The notes under the pieces were generated by a model. It ran no database searches and was not told where the DNA came from. It saw only the letters and a program-made list of their open reading frames with translations. Positions 45,901 to 51,845 of a stretch of 64,000 nucleotides of DNA are shown here, piece after piece (the stretch's first letter is position 1; the number at the start of each line of letters is the position of its first letter). The translations under genes and the position numbers were made by a program. This stretch comes from Heliopora coerulea (taxonomy: Eukaryota > Cnidaria > Anthozoa > Scleralcyonacea > Helioporidae). The stretch lies in assembly GCA_030142905.1 (NCBI GenBank), contig JASJOG010000265.1, forward strand, positions 1 through 64,000, in the 5' to 3' direction.

Positions 45901-46634
45901 ACTCAGTGCAATTATTTGACCTCTTATTCCTTCACTGAGTTCTTTTGCCATCTTTGGTCCAGCTACACATCACAGAGACTTTATGTAAATTACAGCACGT
46001 GTTAGATAACTCAAAAATTAAAAAGAAGCCAAGTGGAAGCATTTACTGATAAAAATCCGCATGTGTAAATCAATAAATAAATTTTTCTCTACATGAAACA
46101 TGATTTATCATAGACTGAGGGAAAAAAATACGACTGGACTCGAACTTTTGGCCCCCACTGTATATCTCTGAGGATGATTCTGAAATAGAATTGAAACACT
46201 GCTCATCCTCTCATGGGTAAGCGTCAGGTTGTCGCGAGAATATCTCGTGCACGTAAGTTAGATAAAAACTCGCCTCCAATCCCTTTGGACTCGATAGCTC
46301 AACAGGTAGAGCGGCGGACCGGTATCCCGAAGGTGCGAGTTCAAATCCCACTCGAGTCAACATTTTTCAGTTGACTTCGGCAGTGTCAGATTATCGTGAA
46401 AAGTTTCTCTTTAAGAAGCCAAAATATCAGATTTTACCGTTCACAATTGTAAAGTGATGAATAAAATATGTATGTATGCTTGCCAAAACATTTTTACAAG
46501 GTTCGTCTCGACGTTTATATGGGCCATGGCCCCCATTAAAATCAGATTTAGCTATGCCACTGTTCCCGACTTTTTGGTTTCCTCTGCTGTATTCTGGCTC
46601 ATTTTCTCTTGCTTTTTTCCCTTCGCCAGGCTGA
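10112..46634 (+). CDS. NUP205: Nucleoporin NUP205, 36 coding exons plus terminal exon
   Basis: This is the large alpha-solenoid nucleoporin of the inner ring of the nuclear pore, a partner of NUP93. I rebuilt 36 exons with matching phases, summing to 6205 coding bases, or about 2069 residues with the terminal codon (human NUP205 has 2012). Similarity to animal NUP205 runs the whole length: [61 protein letters not shown] and LIRRIKRLL. The ATG at 10112 gives MAVNSEGSWRSYK, matching the family start. Exon 36 ends in a strong GTAAGA donor. Splicing to the acceptor at 46629 puts TGA at 46632-46634. Reading through instead gives a stop at 44536-44538 (2077 residues). A weaker donor at 44500 would add a 20-residue tail ending at 46692. 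Introns are full of repeats. Exon coordinates are in the block entries below. Confidence 0.96.
10500..10680. repeat. AT-rich microsatellite
   Basis: TATAT and ATTAT runs in NUP205 intron 2, with a clean (TATAT)n-like tract at about 10625-10670. Confidence 0.85.
11529..12763. mobile_element. Inverted dimer of Penelope-like element 3' ends
   Basis: A 1.2-kb palindrome with arms of about 600 bp centred near 12143. Both arms encode, pointing away from the centre, the end of a GIY-YIG endonuclease: [13 protein letters not shown] near the middle, then YVGET (left arm, minus) or YVRET (right arm, plus), and a terminal [20 protein letters not shown] in a shifted frame. This order is typical of Penelope-like retroelements. 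Both copies are broken by frameshifts. The palindrome lies in NUP205 intron 2. Confidence 0.7.
13456..13535 (+). mobile_element. Diverged tRNA-derived SINE (family I)
   Basis: It matches the family I consensus seen at 24234: TAGTTCAAGTGTTAGAGTAT as box A region, then GCCATCAGAAGGTTGTGGGT and a box B TTTGATCC. It lies in NUP205 intron 3. Confidence 0.6.
14585..14885. mobile_element. Head-to-head pair of tRNA-derived SINEs (family II)
   Basis: A minus-strand copy (about 14724 down to 14590) and a plus-strand copy (about 14742-14880) share their 5' ends: GTGGACTCGATAGCTCAACA, box A region AGCTCAACAGGTAGAGCGGC, box B AGTTCAAATCCC, then the tail AACATTTTTCNGTTGACTTC. Together they form a stem of about 135 bp. 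The pair ends about 50 bp before NUP205 exon 4. A single plus copy lies at 46287. Confidence 0.8.
16640..16990. repeat. GAT/GGT-rich low-complexity tract
   Basis: Interrupted GATGGT and GATGAT triplets in NUP205 intron 5, beginning just after the exon 5 donor. Overlapping ORFs here are an artefact of the triplet repeat. Confidence 0.85.
17420..17549 (-). mobile_element. tRNA-derived SINE (family I), minus strand
   Basis: On the minus strand it reads GAGTCTCGGTAGCTCAATGG, then GGTCATCAGAAGGTTACGGG and box B GGTTCGATCCCC, ending GGGGCTC. The ends GAGTCTC and GGGGCTC can pair over seven bases with two G-U pairs. A tail with a CTGAGGATAGAACTTGACGT-like string follows. It lies about 100 bp upstream of NUP205 exon 6. 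Confidence 0.8.
18499..23718 (+). CDS. NUP205: NUP205 exons 7-12
   Basis: Exons: 18499-18561, 19680-19796, 21040-21168, 22086-22320, 23098-23207, 23536-23718. They encode [19 protein letters not shown] (7), [13 protein letters not shown] (8), [19 protein letters not shown] (9), [13 protein letters not shown] and [11 protein letters not shown] (10), [19 protein letters not shown] (11) and [17 protein letters not shown] (12). All borders are GT-AG and in phase. Exon 9 lies between two direct repeats. The exon 12 acceptor is the last unit of a minisatellite. Confidence 0.93.
18580..18661. repeat. Half copy of a MITE-like element
   Basis: The string GAAATGATGTTGTTCATG followed by GACACTCAAGCAATTTTCCA matches the right arm of the inverted repeat at 54768-54975. 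It begins about 20 bp after the NUP205 exon 7 donor. Confidence 0.6.
18659..18912. repeat. TCATA / TATG / TA microsatellite
   Basis: Consecutive TCATA-like, TATTA-like, TGTATATG and (TA)n tracts in NUP205 intron 7. Confidence 0.9.
20638..20915 (+). repeat. Direct repeat R1 flanking NUP205 exon 9
   Basis: It shares strings with 21480-21757 in the same order: TAAAGATATTCATGAACTTT-like, ATACGTTTGTCGGGCAAGTT, and TTCTTTCGAAACTTCACCAA, then a palindromic CTTCGGGCTTCGCCC. It lies in intron 8, 125 bp before exon 9. Confidence 0.8.
21480..21757 (+). repeat. Direct repeat R2 flanking NUP205 exon 9
   Basis: The second, diverged copy of the 20638-20915 repeat, in the same orientation, in intron 9. It starts about 310 bp after exon 9. 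Confidence 0.8.
22604..22763 (+). repeat. GTCC/GTCG tetranucleotide-like repeat
   Basis: Diverged CCGTCCGTC and CCGTGCGTCG units in NUP205 intron 10. Confidence 0.8.
23340..23535 (+). repeat. 42-bp minisatellite carrying a repeated 3' splice site
   Basis: Five diverged units, each with a pyrimidine run TTTTTCTTTCTCAACACGCA or similar, then AG and ACGAG, then TCATCTCG. The last unit provides the acceptor (CACGCAG) and first codons (GAC GAG) of NUP205 exon 12 at 23536. Confidence 0.85.
23931..24068. mobile_element. MITE-like element, 38-bp inverted repeats
   Basis: The arms 23931-23968 and 24031-24068 match with one mismatch and begin GCATAATCATAGTTTGATTA. It lies in NUP205 intron 12. Confidence 0.75.
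24182..24610 (+). mobile_element. Composite insertion with two family I SINEs
   Basis: The whole block is bounded by the 12-bp direct repeat ATGAATATTTAG (24182-24193 and 24599-24610), which looks like a target-site duplication. Inside are two nearly identical tRNA-like units (24234-24309, 24476-24551) with the same 3' tail. The first unit is also framed by a perfect 26-bp inverted repeat (24194-24219 and 24379-24404). It lies in NUP205 intron 12. Confidence 0.8.
25126..29070 (+). CDS. NUP205: NUP205 exons 13-18
   Basis: Exons: 25126-25179, 25568-25777, 26670-26852, 27061-27118, 28243-28435, 28950-29070. Conserved segments are [11 protein letters not shown] (13), [20 protein letters not shown] (14), [15 protein letters not shown] and [11 protein letters not shown] (15), a short helix (16), [14 protein letters not shown] (17) and [18 protein letters not shown] (18). 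The exon 17/18 border splits an Arg codon (AG/G) and rejoins in frame. Confidence 0.92.
25233..25295 (+). repeat. (TTTG)n microsatellite
   Basis: Nearly uninterrupted TTTG units in NUP205 intron 13. Confidence 0.9.
27385..27660 (+). mobile_element. tRNA-derived SINE (family III), plus strand
   Basis: Diverged box A region (GGGTGGCACAGTAATAGC), then ATTGTTGTCCAGTTTGACTC and CGCTGGACCCGTGACTTGTG, ending ACAAATAAAGACTGCCTC. It matches the minus copies at 29.1 and 33.5 kb. It lies in NUP205 intron 16. Confidence 0.7.
27676..27712 (+). repeat. (GGTC)n microsatellite
   Basis: About eight perfect GGTC units, just after a family III SINE tail. Confidence 0.9.
27796..27876. repeat. 81-nt imperfect hairpin
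   Basis: The arms 27796-27831 and 27841-27876 pair around a 9-nt loop, with GAGGAATTCGTTCC opposite GGAACGAATTCCTT. It lies in NUP205 intron 16. Confidence 0.75.
29110..29395 (-). mobile_element. tRNA-derived SINE (family III), minus strand
   Basis: On the minus strand it starts GTGGTACAGTGGCAGTGCAC, has box B GGTTCGATACAAG, GTTGTCCAGTTTGACTCTGC and ACACTGGACCCATGAGGGGT, and ends ATCCAGTATAAATAAAGACA. It lies in NUP205 intron 18. Confidence 0.8.
29884..34611 (+). CDS. NUP205: NUP205 exons 19-24
   Basis: Exons: 29884-29980, 30239-30409, 31295-32067, 32899-33090, 34014-34170, 34435-34611. Exon 21 is the largest (773 bp, residues about 1024-1281) and encodes [37 protein letters not shown] and [16 protein letters not shown], all with clear human counterparts. 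Exon 22 encodes [19 protein letters not shown]. Exon 24 encodes [18 protein letters not shown]. Confidence 0.94.
32565..32751. mobile_element. MITE-like element (copy 1 of two)
   Basis: The ends ACGATTGTCGTATACGATTC and ACGACAGTCGTATCTTGTAA form diverged inverted repeats. The middle carries GACTGAATCGGATACATCAA. A second copy lies at 57137-57325. It is in NUP205 intron 21. Confidence 0.65.
33330..33500 (+). repeat. Diverged TACGTGGTCGTG minisatellite
   Basis: About five degenerate units around TACGTGGTCGTGAC in NUP205 intron 22. A (TTG)n run lies just before it at 33204-33240. Confidence 0.6.
33512..33790 (-). mobile_element. tRNA-derived SINE (family III), minus strand
   Basis: On the minus strand: GTAGCACAATGGTAGTGCCC, box B GATTCCGGCT region, GTTGTCCAGTTTGACTCTAC, ACACTGGACCCATGAGGGGT, ending CCAGTATAAACAAAGGCACT. 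It aligns with 29110-29395. It lies in NUP205 intron 22. Confidence 0.8.
33948..33985 (+). repeat. (ATT)n microsatellite
   Basis: About twelve ATT units, 30 bp upstream of NUP205 exon 23. Confidence 0.9.
34640..35170 (+). repeat. Purine-rich (GA)-type tract
   Basis: More than 500 bp that is almost entirely A and G on the plus strand, filling NUP205 intron 24. Such a tract could adopt triplex DNA; that is inference. Confidence 0.85.
35245..40583 (+). CDS. NUP205: NUP205 exons 25-31
   Basis: Exons: 35245-35384, 35971-36162, 37133-37435, 38071-38331, 39232-39385, 39850-39933, 40420-40583. Key segments are [20 protein letters not shown] (25), [19 protein letters not shown] (26), [18 protein letters not shown] (27), [18 protein letters not shown] (28), [16 protein letters not shown] (29), a short exon with LFAPTISDG that matches the human LFTPSLSE region (30), and [10 protein letters not shown] (31). 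Confidence 0.92.
35601..35891. mobile_element. MITE-like element, 35-bp inverted repeats
   Basis: The left end CTTGGGGAGTGTTTATATGG and the right end CCATATAAACCCCACATAAG are diverged reverse complements, extending to GCGATCCAGCCTT and AAGGCTAGCTCGC. It lies in NUP205 intron 25. Confidence 0.7.
36209..36593. mobile_element. MITE-like element with TATTAGGGA ends
   Basis: The left end TATTAGGGACCTTAAGGTCC and the right end GGATCTTAAGATCCCTAATA are inverted repeats about 31 bp long, flanked by TA. It lies in NUP205 intron 26. Confidence 0.75.
36868..37037 (+). repeat. GAGAGT/GAGTGT microsatellite
   Basis: Mixed GAGAGTGA and GTGTGA units about 100 bp upstream of NUP205 exon 27. Confidence 0.9.
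39485..39621. repeat. Imperfect inverted repeat, MITE-like
   Basis: GAAAAACTGAACTGATGATA and, at the other end, GGTTTAGTTTTTC; inner arms AGTAAACACAAG and CTTGTGTTTACT. It lies in NUP205 intron 29. Confidence 0.65.
40015..40305 (+). repeat. (GTTT)n microsatellite
   Basis: Long interrupted GTTT/ATTT/CTTT tract in NUP205 intron 30. Confidence 0.9.
41159..44509 (+). CDS. NUP205: NUP205 exons 32-36 (C-terminus)
   Basis: Exons: 41159-41279, 41673-41807, 42089-42207, 43165-43230, 44413-44509. They encode [20 protein letters not shown] (32), [20 protein letters not shown] (33), a Ser-rich linker (34), [14 protein letters not shown] (35) and [16 protein letters not shown] (36). The last matches the very C-terminus of human NUP205 (ALVRRIRGLL). 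The donor of exon 32 (TTTGT/GTATCC) is weak but keeps the frame. Confidence 0.88.
41455..41622 (+). repeat. ATAGAT/ATATGG microsatellite
   Basis: AGATATAGATAT units that end about 50 bp before NUP205 exon 33. (TTAA)n at 41840-41864 and a T-rich run at 41940-41997 lie in the next intron. Confidence 0.9.
42300..42834 (+). mobile_element. LINE 3' end remnant (CR1/L2-like)
   Basis: It reads [18 protein letters not shown] followed, after stops and frameshifts, by LGSQILE-type debris, as at the end of the second ORF of many animal LINEs. The 3' end has GAATCTGAATTCAAATAAAG and then CAATC-type tandem units, the kind of short-repeat tail seen in this group. It lies in NUP205 intron 34. Confidence 0.65.
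43531..43810. repeat. 10-bp minisatellite CGTTTTGTAC
   Basis: There are 25 uninterrupted units (43561-43810) that vary only at the fourth base (T or C), preceded by about three diverged units. The T/C order is 3 T, 7 C, 1 T, 2 C, 12 T. No stop codon occurs in the plus frames, nor in two of the minus frames. It lies in NUP205 intron 35, directly beside the palindromic element. Confidence 0.95.
43827..44145. mobile_element. Palindromic element with two tRNA-like halves, copy B
   Basis: The terminal inverted repeats CTCCAAGTGAACGAACTCAT and ATGGGTTCGTTCACTTGGA are extended by ACAAGTAGAGAAAA and TTTTCTCTACTTGT, and outside by GGATAT-type ends. Inside, a minus-strand tRNA-like unit (GTAGCTCAGTCGGTAGTGCG, box B GGTTCGAATCCC) faces a plus-strand one (box B GGATTCGAATCC). 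Both are followed by a GATCAAGTAGA or GGTCAAGTAGA string. Confidence 0.75.
44785..46160 (-). mobile_element. Tc1/mariner DNA transposon, decayed
   Basis: The terminal inverted repeats begin CAGTGGGGGTCAAAAG (left) and CAGTGGGGGCCAAAAG (right, reversed), and TA flanks both sides. The minus strand encodes a Tc1-type transposase in pieces: [16 protein letters not shown] and [20 protein letters not shown] (helix-turn-helix region), then [20 protein letters not shown] and [19 protein letters not shown] (catalytic core), with later stops and frameshifts. It is inserted into SINE-like sequence inside the last NUP205 intron. Confidence 0.9.
46285..46415 (+). mobile_element. tRNA-derived SINE (family II), single copy
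   Basis: GGACTCGATAGCTCAACAGG, then CGGACCGGTATCCCGAAGG, box B AGTTCAAATCCC, and the tail AACATTTTTCAGTTGACTTC. The ends GACTCGA and TCGAGTC are exact complements. Related strings (AGGATGATTCTGAAATAGAA) lie on both sides of the nearby Tc1/mariner. Confidence 0.8.
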
Positions 46635-46692
46635 AGAGTATGTGTTTACCATGGTCGAAATTACCGAGAGAGCTCGCCTCCTGAAGATCTGA
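46630..46692 (+). CDS. Candidate terminal exon of NUP205
   Basis: It follows a strong acceptor (TTTTTCCCTTCGCCAG). Joined to the strong exon 36 donor it stops at once (TGA at 46632). Read in the other phase it is an open 20-residue tail, [20 protein letters not shown], ending in TGA. That form needs the weak donor at 44500. The tail looks helix-forming and coding, but I do not recognise it in human NUP205. Confidence 0.35.
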   Translation, partial: AEEYVFTMVEITERARLLKI

Positions 46693-46699
46693 TCTGTGA

Positions 46700-48860
46700 C
46701 CGACTTACCACATTCATGCAATTACCTGCCATCAACGTCCTGACATAGCACACTGCTCACTGCTTTGTAAATATCCTTGAAATAACAAATATCTGTCTGA
46801 ACGTTTTGCGAAGTGACGTTGGCAATCAACGGCCATTTCCTGAGAAACAGACGATTGACAACAAAGGCGAACGCTTACAACGAACAATCGACTTGATACG
46901 TGACAAAACTAGTAGTTGCAACTTTACTTCGTTTTGCGTATGCAAATTGAACATCAGTTGAAAGCAGATCATTGATACTAGCGGGCGACTTTCGCGAATC
47001 GTCTATAATTTCTTTCGGGCAAATCTTGTGGTGCATTAGCCACGAAATTTAGATGATGTTGTGGCGTTTGGCAATATTGGACGAGCTACAAACTTTTAAA
47101 GCGTGGGCAAGGCTTATTGCACGTTTCTTCCGACTTCCTGTTAGCTTTAAATCTCTTTTTTGCCCTTTGAGAGGATTTTTACCGAGCCTAACCTTGTGGA
47201 TTTGTACCTTCCAGCGTATGTTAGGGTATACAGTTTAACAAAGAAATGGCCTTTCTGTTCTGCGAGTGATTTCGCAGTAATCGGTTCACTAGTTTTAATT
47301 CCTCTGATAATGCTATGTTATTCAACTTCTCTTATGCGTTAAATGGCGGCTGATCTCTCGACGAAACTGAACTTGGTGCAAGGAATGAAACTTCTTCAAC
47401 TCTGCTTGCTTTTCTTAAACAGTGAAACTGGATTAACACTCTTCTGTTCGGAGAGATGTCCAGTCTTAATCTGTCCACCGCTAGACCATTTTACTTGGTC
47501 TTGTGACGAATCATTTTATTCTGGCTAACACGCATAATTATTTTAGTTTGGTGTTTAGTTAATCCCCTCGACGTGTTTGCCAGATAGTCGTTCACTCGCT
47601 CGTCATCAGTATACAGCATGAGGAAACATTTTCTCAGTGTTGATGAAGACGCCAATATGGCAGTAAAAAGGAATGCTGCTTCTGCTATTTCTACTCGTTT
47701 TTATAAACGAAATAAAAAACTTTCCTGTATTCCTTTCGAGTCACGGAAGCACCCGTGGAAGTTGGGCAGAATTTTAAACGGTCCTTTCACTTGATGGCAA
47801 CAGGGAAACTGTTCTCAGTTTCCTTAGGCTTTAAAGGTGATGGTACACGATACGATTTTTTAACGCAACGTATTGCCGTAACAGAATTTCGTTGGCAGCT
47901 GTTTACAAATGGCGTTTTTCGCGGATCAATTTTTTGTGCGACATTTCTTGCTTTCGAAATTGACGTTAAAATCGACTCGTGCAAAGTAACGTCTTTAGAT
48001 CGGCTTTTTAAAAGAGAAAGGACGAAAAGACATTAAATTTGACAATCAGTTCACTTTGTGATGGCTTTGACTAATAAGATAAACTGAATGTACTTACAGT
48101 AATTATCGACGTCTTTCGTCGATTTGTAGAACAATTGTTTACTAATGAATTCACGGTGATATCGTTGCCTATGGAAACCTCTTTTATTTTCAGTGAGATT
48201 GATCGCTGAAAAGGTTGGGTTATCGTTGAAATCTGTTTATTTAGAACTGCTGCTTTCAAGGAGGGACGCACAGTTCTTTATCGTGAGCTAATGCGATACT
48301 TCAGTTCGAGGTTTGACAAAACAGTTTTTATTCCAAAGTTTGCCTCTTCGCATGCACTTCTTACGGTTAGTAAACATCAGATTGTTGATTAATGCACGAA
48401 GGTCATGTTAGAAGTTTTCTTTGATTGTATACTTTTGTGTTAGTAATGTTATTCAGCAGTCATACGCTATATACACGAGCAAACTTCACTCCCGTTTATT
48501 CGCAGTTGTAAGTGTACGAAATGTTATTTCGATCAAGGGGAGGGAGCAGTTAGTAGTTCGCATGGAGTGAATATCTAGTTTATTTCCGTTGTTTAGAGGT
48601 CTGGTTCATCAGATTGTTTGATGTTAGATCAAAGGGTTAGGTTGCTCTGCTGTTTTTTCAAAATGATTTTTGGTTTGTTTGATAGAGTACTTATAACGAT
48701 GAATTAAGGCACACAGTATCCATATCTGTTTTTATTCTACCATTAAGATTTTTCATCATGCAAGTAAAATATATTGACTTCAAACCAGTCAAGTAGCGTT
48801 GTGACAAATCTGAAATCGAGAGCCTGCTAATAACTCGAACTAATCTGCTTTTTCTTTTAT
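46700..48860. other. No recognisable gene
   Basis: Only short ORFs. One copy of the dispersed TTTTATTCTGGCTAACACGC string lies at 47513-47533. An AATAAA at about 47709 could serve NUP205 or be chance. Part of the stretch may be promoter or 5' UTR for the ORF at 48964. Confidence 0.4.
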
Positions 48861-48963
48861 TTTCCAGCTCGCTTTTGTCAAGATGATTTCGTTGAAAATT
48901 CTGATGCAACAAAAGCTGGCCCTTTTCAAGAAAAAATAAGCCTGACATGGGATTTACCCGCAG

Positions 48964-50019
48964 ATGTCGAAATTAAAGAGGACTCGAAATGCCTTCGAAA
49001 AAGCTAGGGAAAGCTTGCCTCTTGAGGAGACATCAACGGACCAAAATAAAGTCATCGGCCACAGGGTTGATCTCGCTAAATGGAAGACATGTTCAACTCA
49101 GAGCAAAATCAATACAAAACATCCAAACAAGTCCTTTAAAGCTACCCATAAGGAGTGTCTGGCAAAATTGCCCTACACAAATGGTTCTATTCCAAGCAAA
49201 CAACGTGAACGAAATCTCCACGATGTAACTTTTCCATTAAATACATTACATTTAAACTGTTATTCTGATAAATCCATCAAAGTCTTCGATTTCCCTGGGA
49301 TTCTGGAGCATCCAGTTAAGGATGTTAGAATGGTTCAGTCTCTGACTGGGTCGCGTTTAGTTCTTTCCAAGTCTTCAGGATTCCAACCGATTGCTTCCCG
49401 CAATAAGCCGACTTTGGGGGAATTGTGCCTGAAGTTTGGAAATCGATCCGTCGACCACAAGCAATCCATAATTGATCCTGCGAACGTGGGGGGATGTTTG
49501 AGGGACTGGAAGAATCGCGGATTTTCTAAACATGGCGTTAATGATTTGTTCTTGAAACCGGAAAATCCGGGAATTTCAGACGATGACCAATCACCCCTCG
49601 TGAAAAATCACGATTGGGGATGCAAGTATGTGACCAGTGGGACATCCATGGTCACTCCGTTAACAAACTGGTGCATGTCACGGAAAGAGATGCGCACGCT
49701 AAATGTTGTTCCTCAAGTAACGTCGTGCCCATTGCATCAAGCAAGACCTGAACATCGTTCGTCCGCACCTCAGACCTCATTTGTTACCTCAAGCGAACAA
49801 GTCCACTCTCGGCTGTCTAACAAGAAACAACTACCCTGTTTAATTAAAACGTTTCCAATCCCAGACGCAGGCGCGGAGTATCCGCTGTGCAAAGAAGTGG
49901 CGAGGCGACACTTTGGCAAAGTTCCATTTCACAGTTCCACCAAAGAACCAAAAGCAAATTCGTATGCCCACCACGTGCGGCTTCCCACGGCGATATTGGA
50001 TACGGATCTCGAAAAATAA
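48964..50019 (+). CDS. Orphan 351-residue protein
   Basis: The longest unexplained ORF in the window. It is unbroken for 352 codons, starts MSKLKRTRNAFEKARESLPL, and ends LPTAILDTDLEK with an AATAAA overlapping the stop. It is basic and rich in Ser, Lys, Pro and His. I see no signal peptide, no membrane segment and no known domain, so it is probably a disordered intracellular protein. A good acceptor (TTTATTTTCCAG at 48867) precedes it and suggests an upstream 5' UTR exon. Two short upstream ATG ORFs (48882, 48948) would lie in that leader. The ATG context is weak (C at -3), and GATTTACCCGCAG just before it could also be an acceptor, so the ORF may be the last exon of a longer protein. Confidence 0.6.
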   Translation: MSKLKRTRNAFEKARESLPLEETSTDQNKVIGHRVDLAKWKTCSTQSKINTKHPNKSFKATHKECLAKLPYTNGSIPSKQRERNLHDVTFPLNTLHLNCYSDKSIKVFDFPGILEHPVKDVRMVQSLTGSRLVLSKSSGFQPIASRNKPTLGELCLKFGNRSVDHKQSIIDPANVGGCLRDWKNRGFSKHGVNDLFLKPENPGISDDDQSPLVKNHDWGCKYVTSGTSMVTPLTNWCMSRKEMRTLNVVPQVTSCPLHQARPEHRSSAPQTSFVTSSEQVHSRLSNKKQLPCLIKTFPIPDAGAEYPLCKEVARRHFGKVPFHSSTKEPKANSYAHHVRLPTAILDTDLEK

Positions 50020-50907
50020 AGGAATGGCTTGCGCAACTAATTACGTATTTCGAGCAAAACTAATGACCGCAGCACCTAGAAGTTTTGCTCCAGTGTCATA
50101 AGAATTTCTTTTTCTCCTTGACTCCACTCACACGAATTAGTGTACCTCTTCCCCTCGTTTGTCAGCGATAAACATCACATTACTTGAAGCTCAAAGAAAT
50201 GCATTTATTTTCCGTACATCTGCTATCTTGCACGCGTTGATAGTATTAATATATTGTATAAATAGTCATATATATATATATATACATATATATATATTTG
50301 ATTTTTACGACGTAGAGAAAGGGCAAGAACGTTTCCTATCTCACATATTTAGTTCAAGAGCTGCGAGTTTTTCAATTCAGTTTTATCGTTGAAGTATCCC
50401 TTTAACCGATGCAAAGGTAATTTTATTATTGCCCTTCAAAATGAACGGCAATATTATGTAGCTTGGTTTTAATCGTTCGAAATGATTATCCTCTTAAAAT
50501 GTTTCGAACGTGTCTTCGACGTCCATCTTCTGGGCGCCGTTTCTTGCTGTTGCCGTCATATTTTTAGAAAAGCGGTTTCCTTGACCTGCGAAATAAAGGT
50601 ACATTGTATTACATTCAGCAAGTTTATTACTACATTTGACTACAGTAGAACAATATTTATAGTGAGTGCGAAGAAAAATTAAGTTAAAAGTTAAACCATT
50701 ATGGAACAAGGGCATACTCTGATATTTTACACTGGCTAACGACAGACGATTTTACTCGTAAATGGGAAGCCGTCCAGGAACGGAGACGATTAAGAAAGCC
50801 AGGGCTCCAACAATCTCGTCGCAGAGCCTGCGTTCCTTAAGGCCTGCACCACGGAACGAAATGCTCTCGGGACATGCGTTGAAAAAGCCCGAAAACTTCG
50901 GTTAGTC

Positions 50908-51249
50908 CATTGAACTCTAAAAAGACTGGAACGATACCTGCAAACTGTATTTTGAAGCCCACATGGAGGCTGACATGTAGGTCAATTTGCCGGTCATCAC
51001 AGTCCCCTGCGAAAAACTTAAGCTAAATTTCGGATTTCTTGACAGTTTTCTTTTTAATCCTTGGTAAGTGGAAGACAATGTCGGTAGGACTGCATATTTG
51101 TCAGAATTAACTGTCAATGAAAAGTAATAGTTCAATACAACTTTTTCCCACGCGTGTTTTTGATCTACATGGCTGCCTCCATGTTATCTTCCCTCAATCG
51201 TGAGACCAAGTATGACGGGGTATCGTTCCAGTCTTTTTAGAGTTCAATG
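50908..51249. mobile_element. MITE, perfect 31-bp inverted repeats
   Basis: The arms 50908-50938 and 51219-51249 are exact reverse complements with the core TCTAAAAAGACTGGAACGAT. The element is 342 bp long and has no coding capacity. Confidence 0.85.
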
Positions 51250-51317
51250 AGTTGGTCGGTCCCAGTGAACTCGATTTCCATATCTGGAATGCTAACTGGC
51301 CAATGAAAAGTGAAGCC

Positions 51318-51845
51318 AAGATGGCCGCCCATGAAGGGCAATGTTGTACGTCAGTTCTAGTCTCCCACACGACTTTTTACATTTTCTGAAAAGTTCTTTG
51401 AAAACACAGACCAAACATGTCTTCGAAAGACGGAAGCGAGTTTAAGAATTTCAAATATATTTCAAACCAAGTTACAGGTTATATATTTTCCCGAAAATAA
51501 ATTACCAAACTTACGAAAAACCTGATAAAACCATCTGGAAAAATGACTTCGGGAAACTACTAAATACACGTCCCCTTTTTACCATTAGTTTACCACCTGT
51601 AGACAATCTAGCACACTTCATAGGCCATACGGCAATAATGAAATCTTTTGAATGCTCGTTTATGTAAAATTGGTCAAGTAATATTTCGTCTGAGCATATT
51701 TTCCGTGATTGTAAATACTTTCGAAGCCGAACCAAACAAAAAACTAAAGATTAAAGTCGTGTAAGGGACTGGAACTGACGTACAAGACCGCGAAGAGGAC
51801 TGGAACTGACGTACAAAATTTCCCTCCATGAGCGGCGAAGATCCC
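51318..51845. mobile_element. MITE-like element, about 60-bp inverted repeats
   Basis: The left end has AAGATGGCCGCCCATGAAGG and TTGTACGTCAGTTCTAGTCT. The right end carries the complement, with GGACTGGAACTGACGTACAA present twice, a small duplication inside one arm. Confidence 0.7.
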
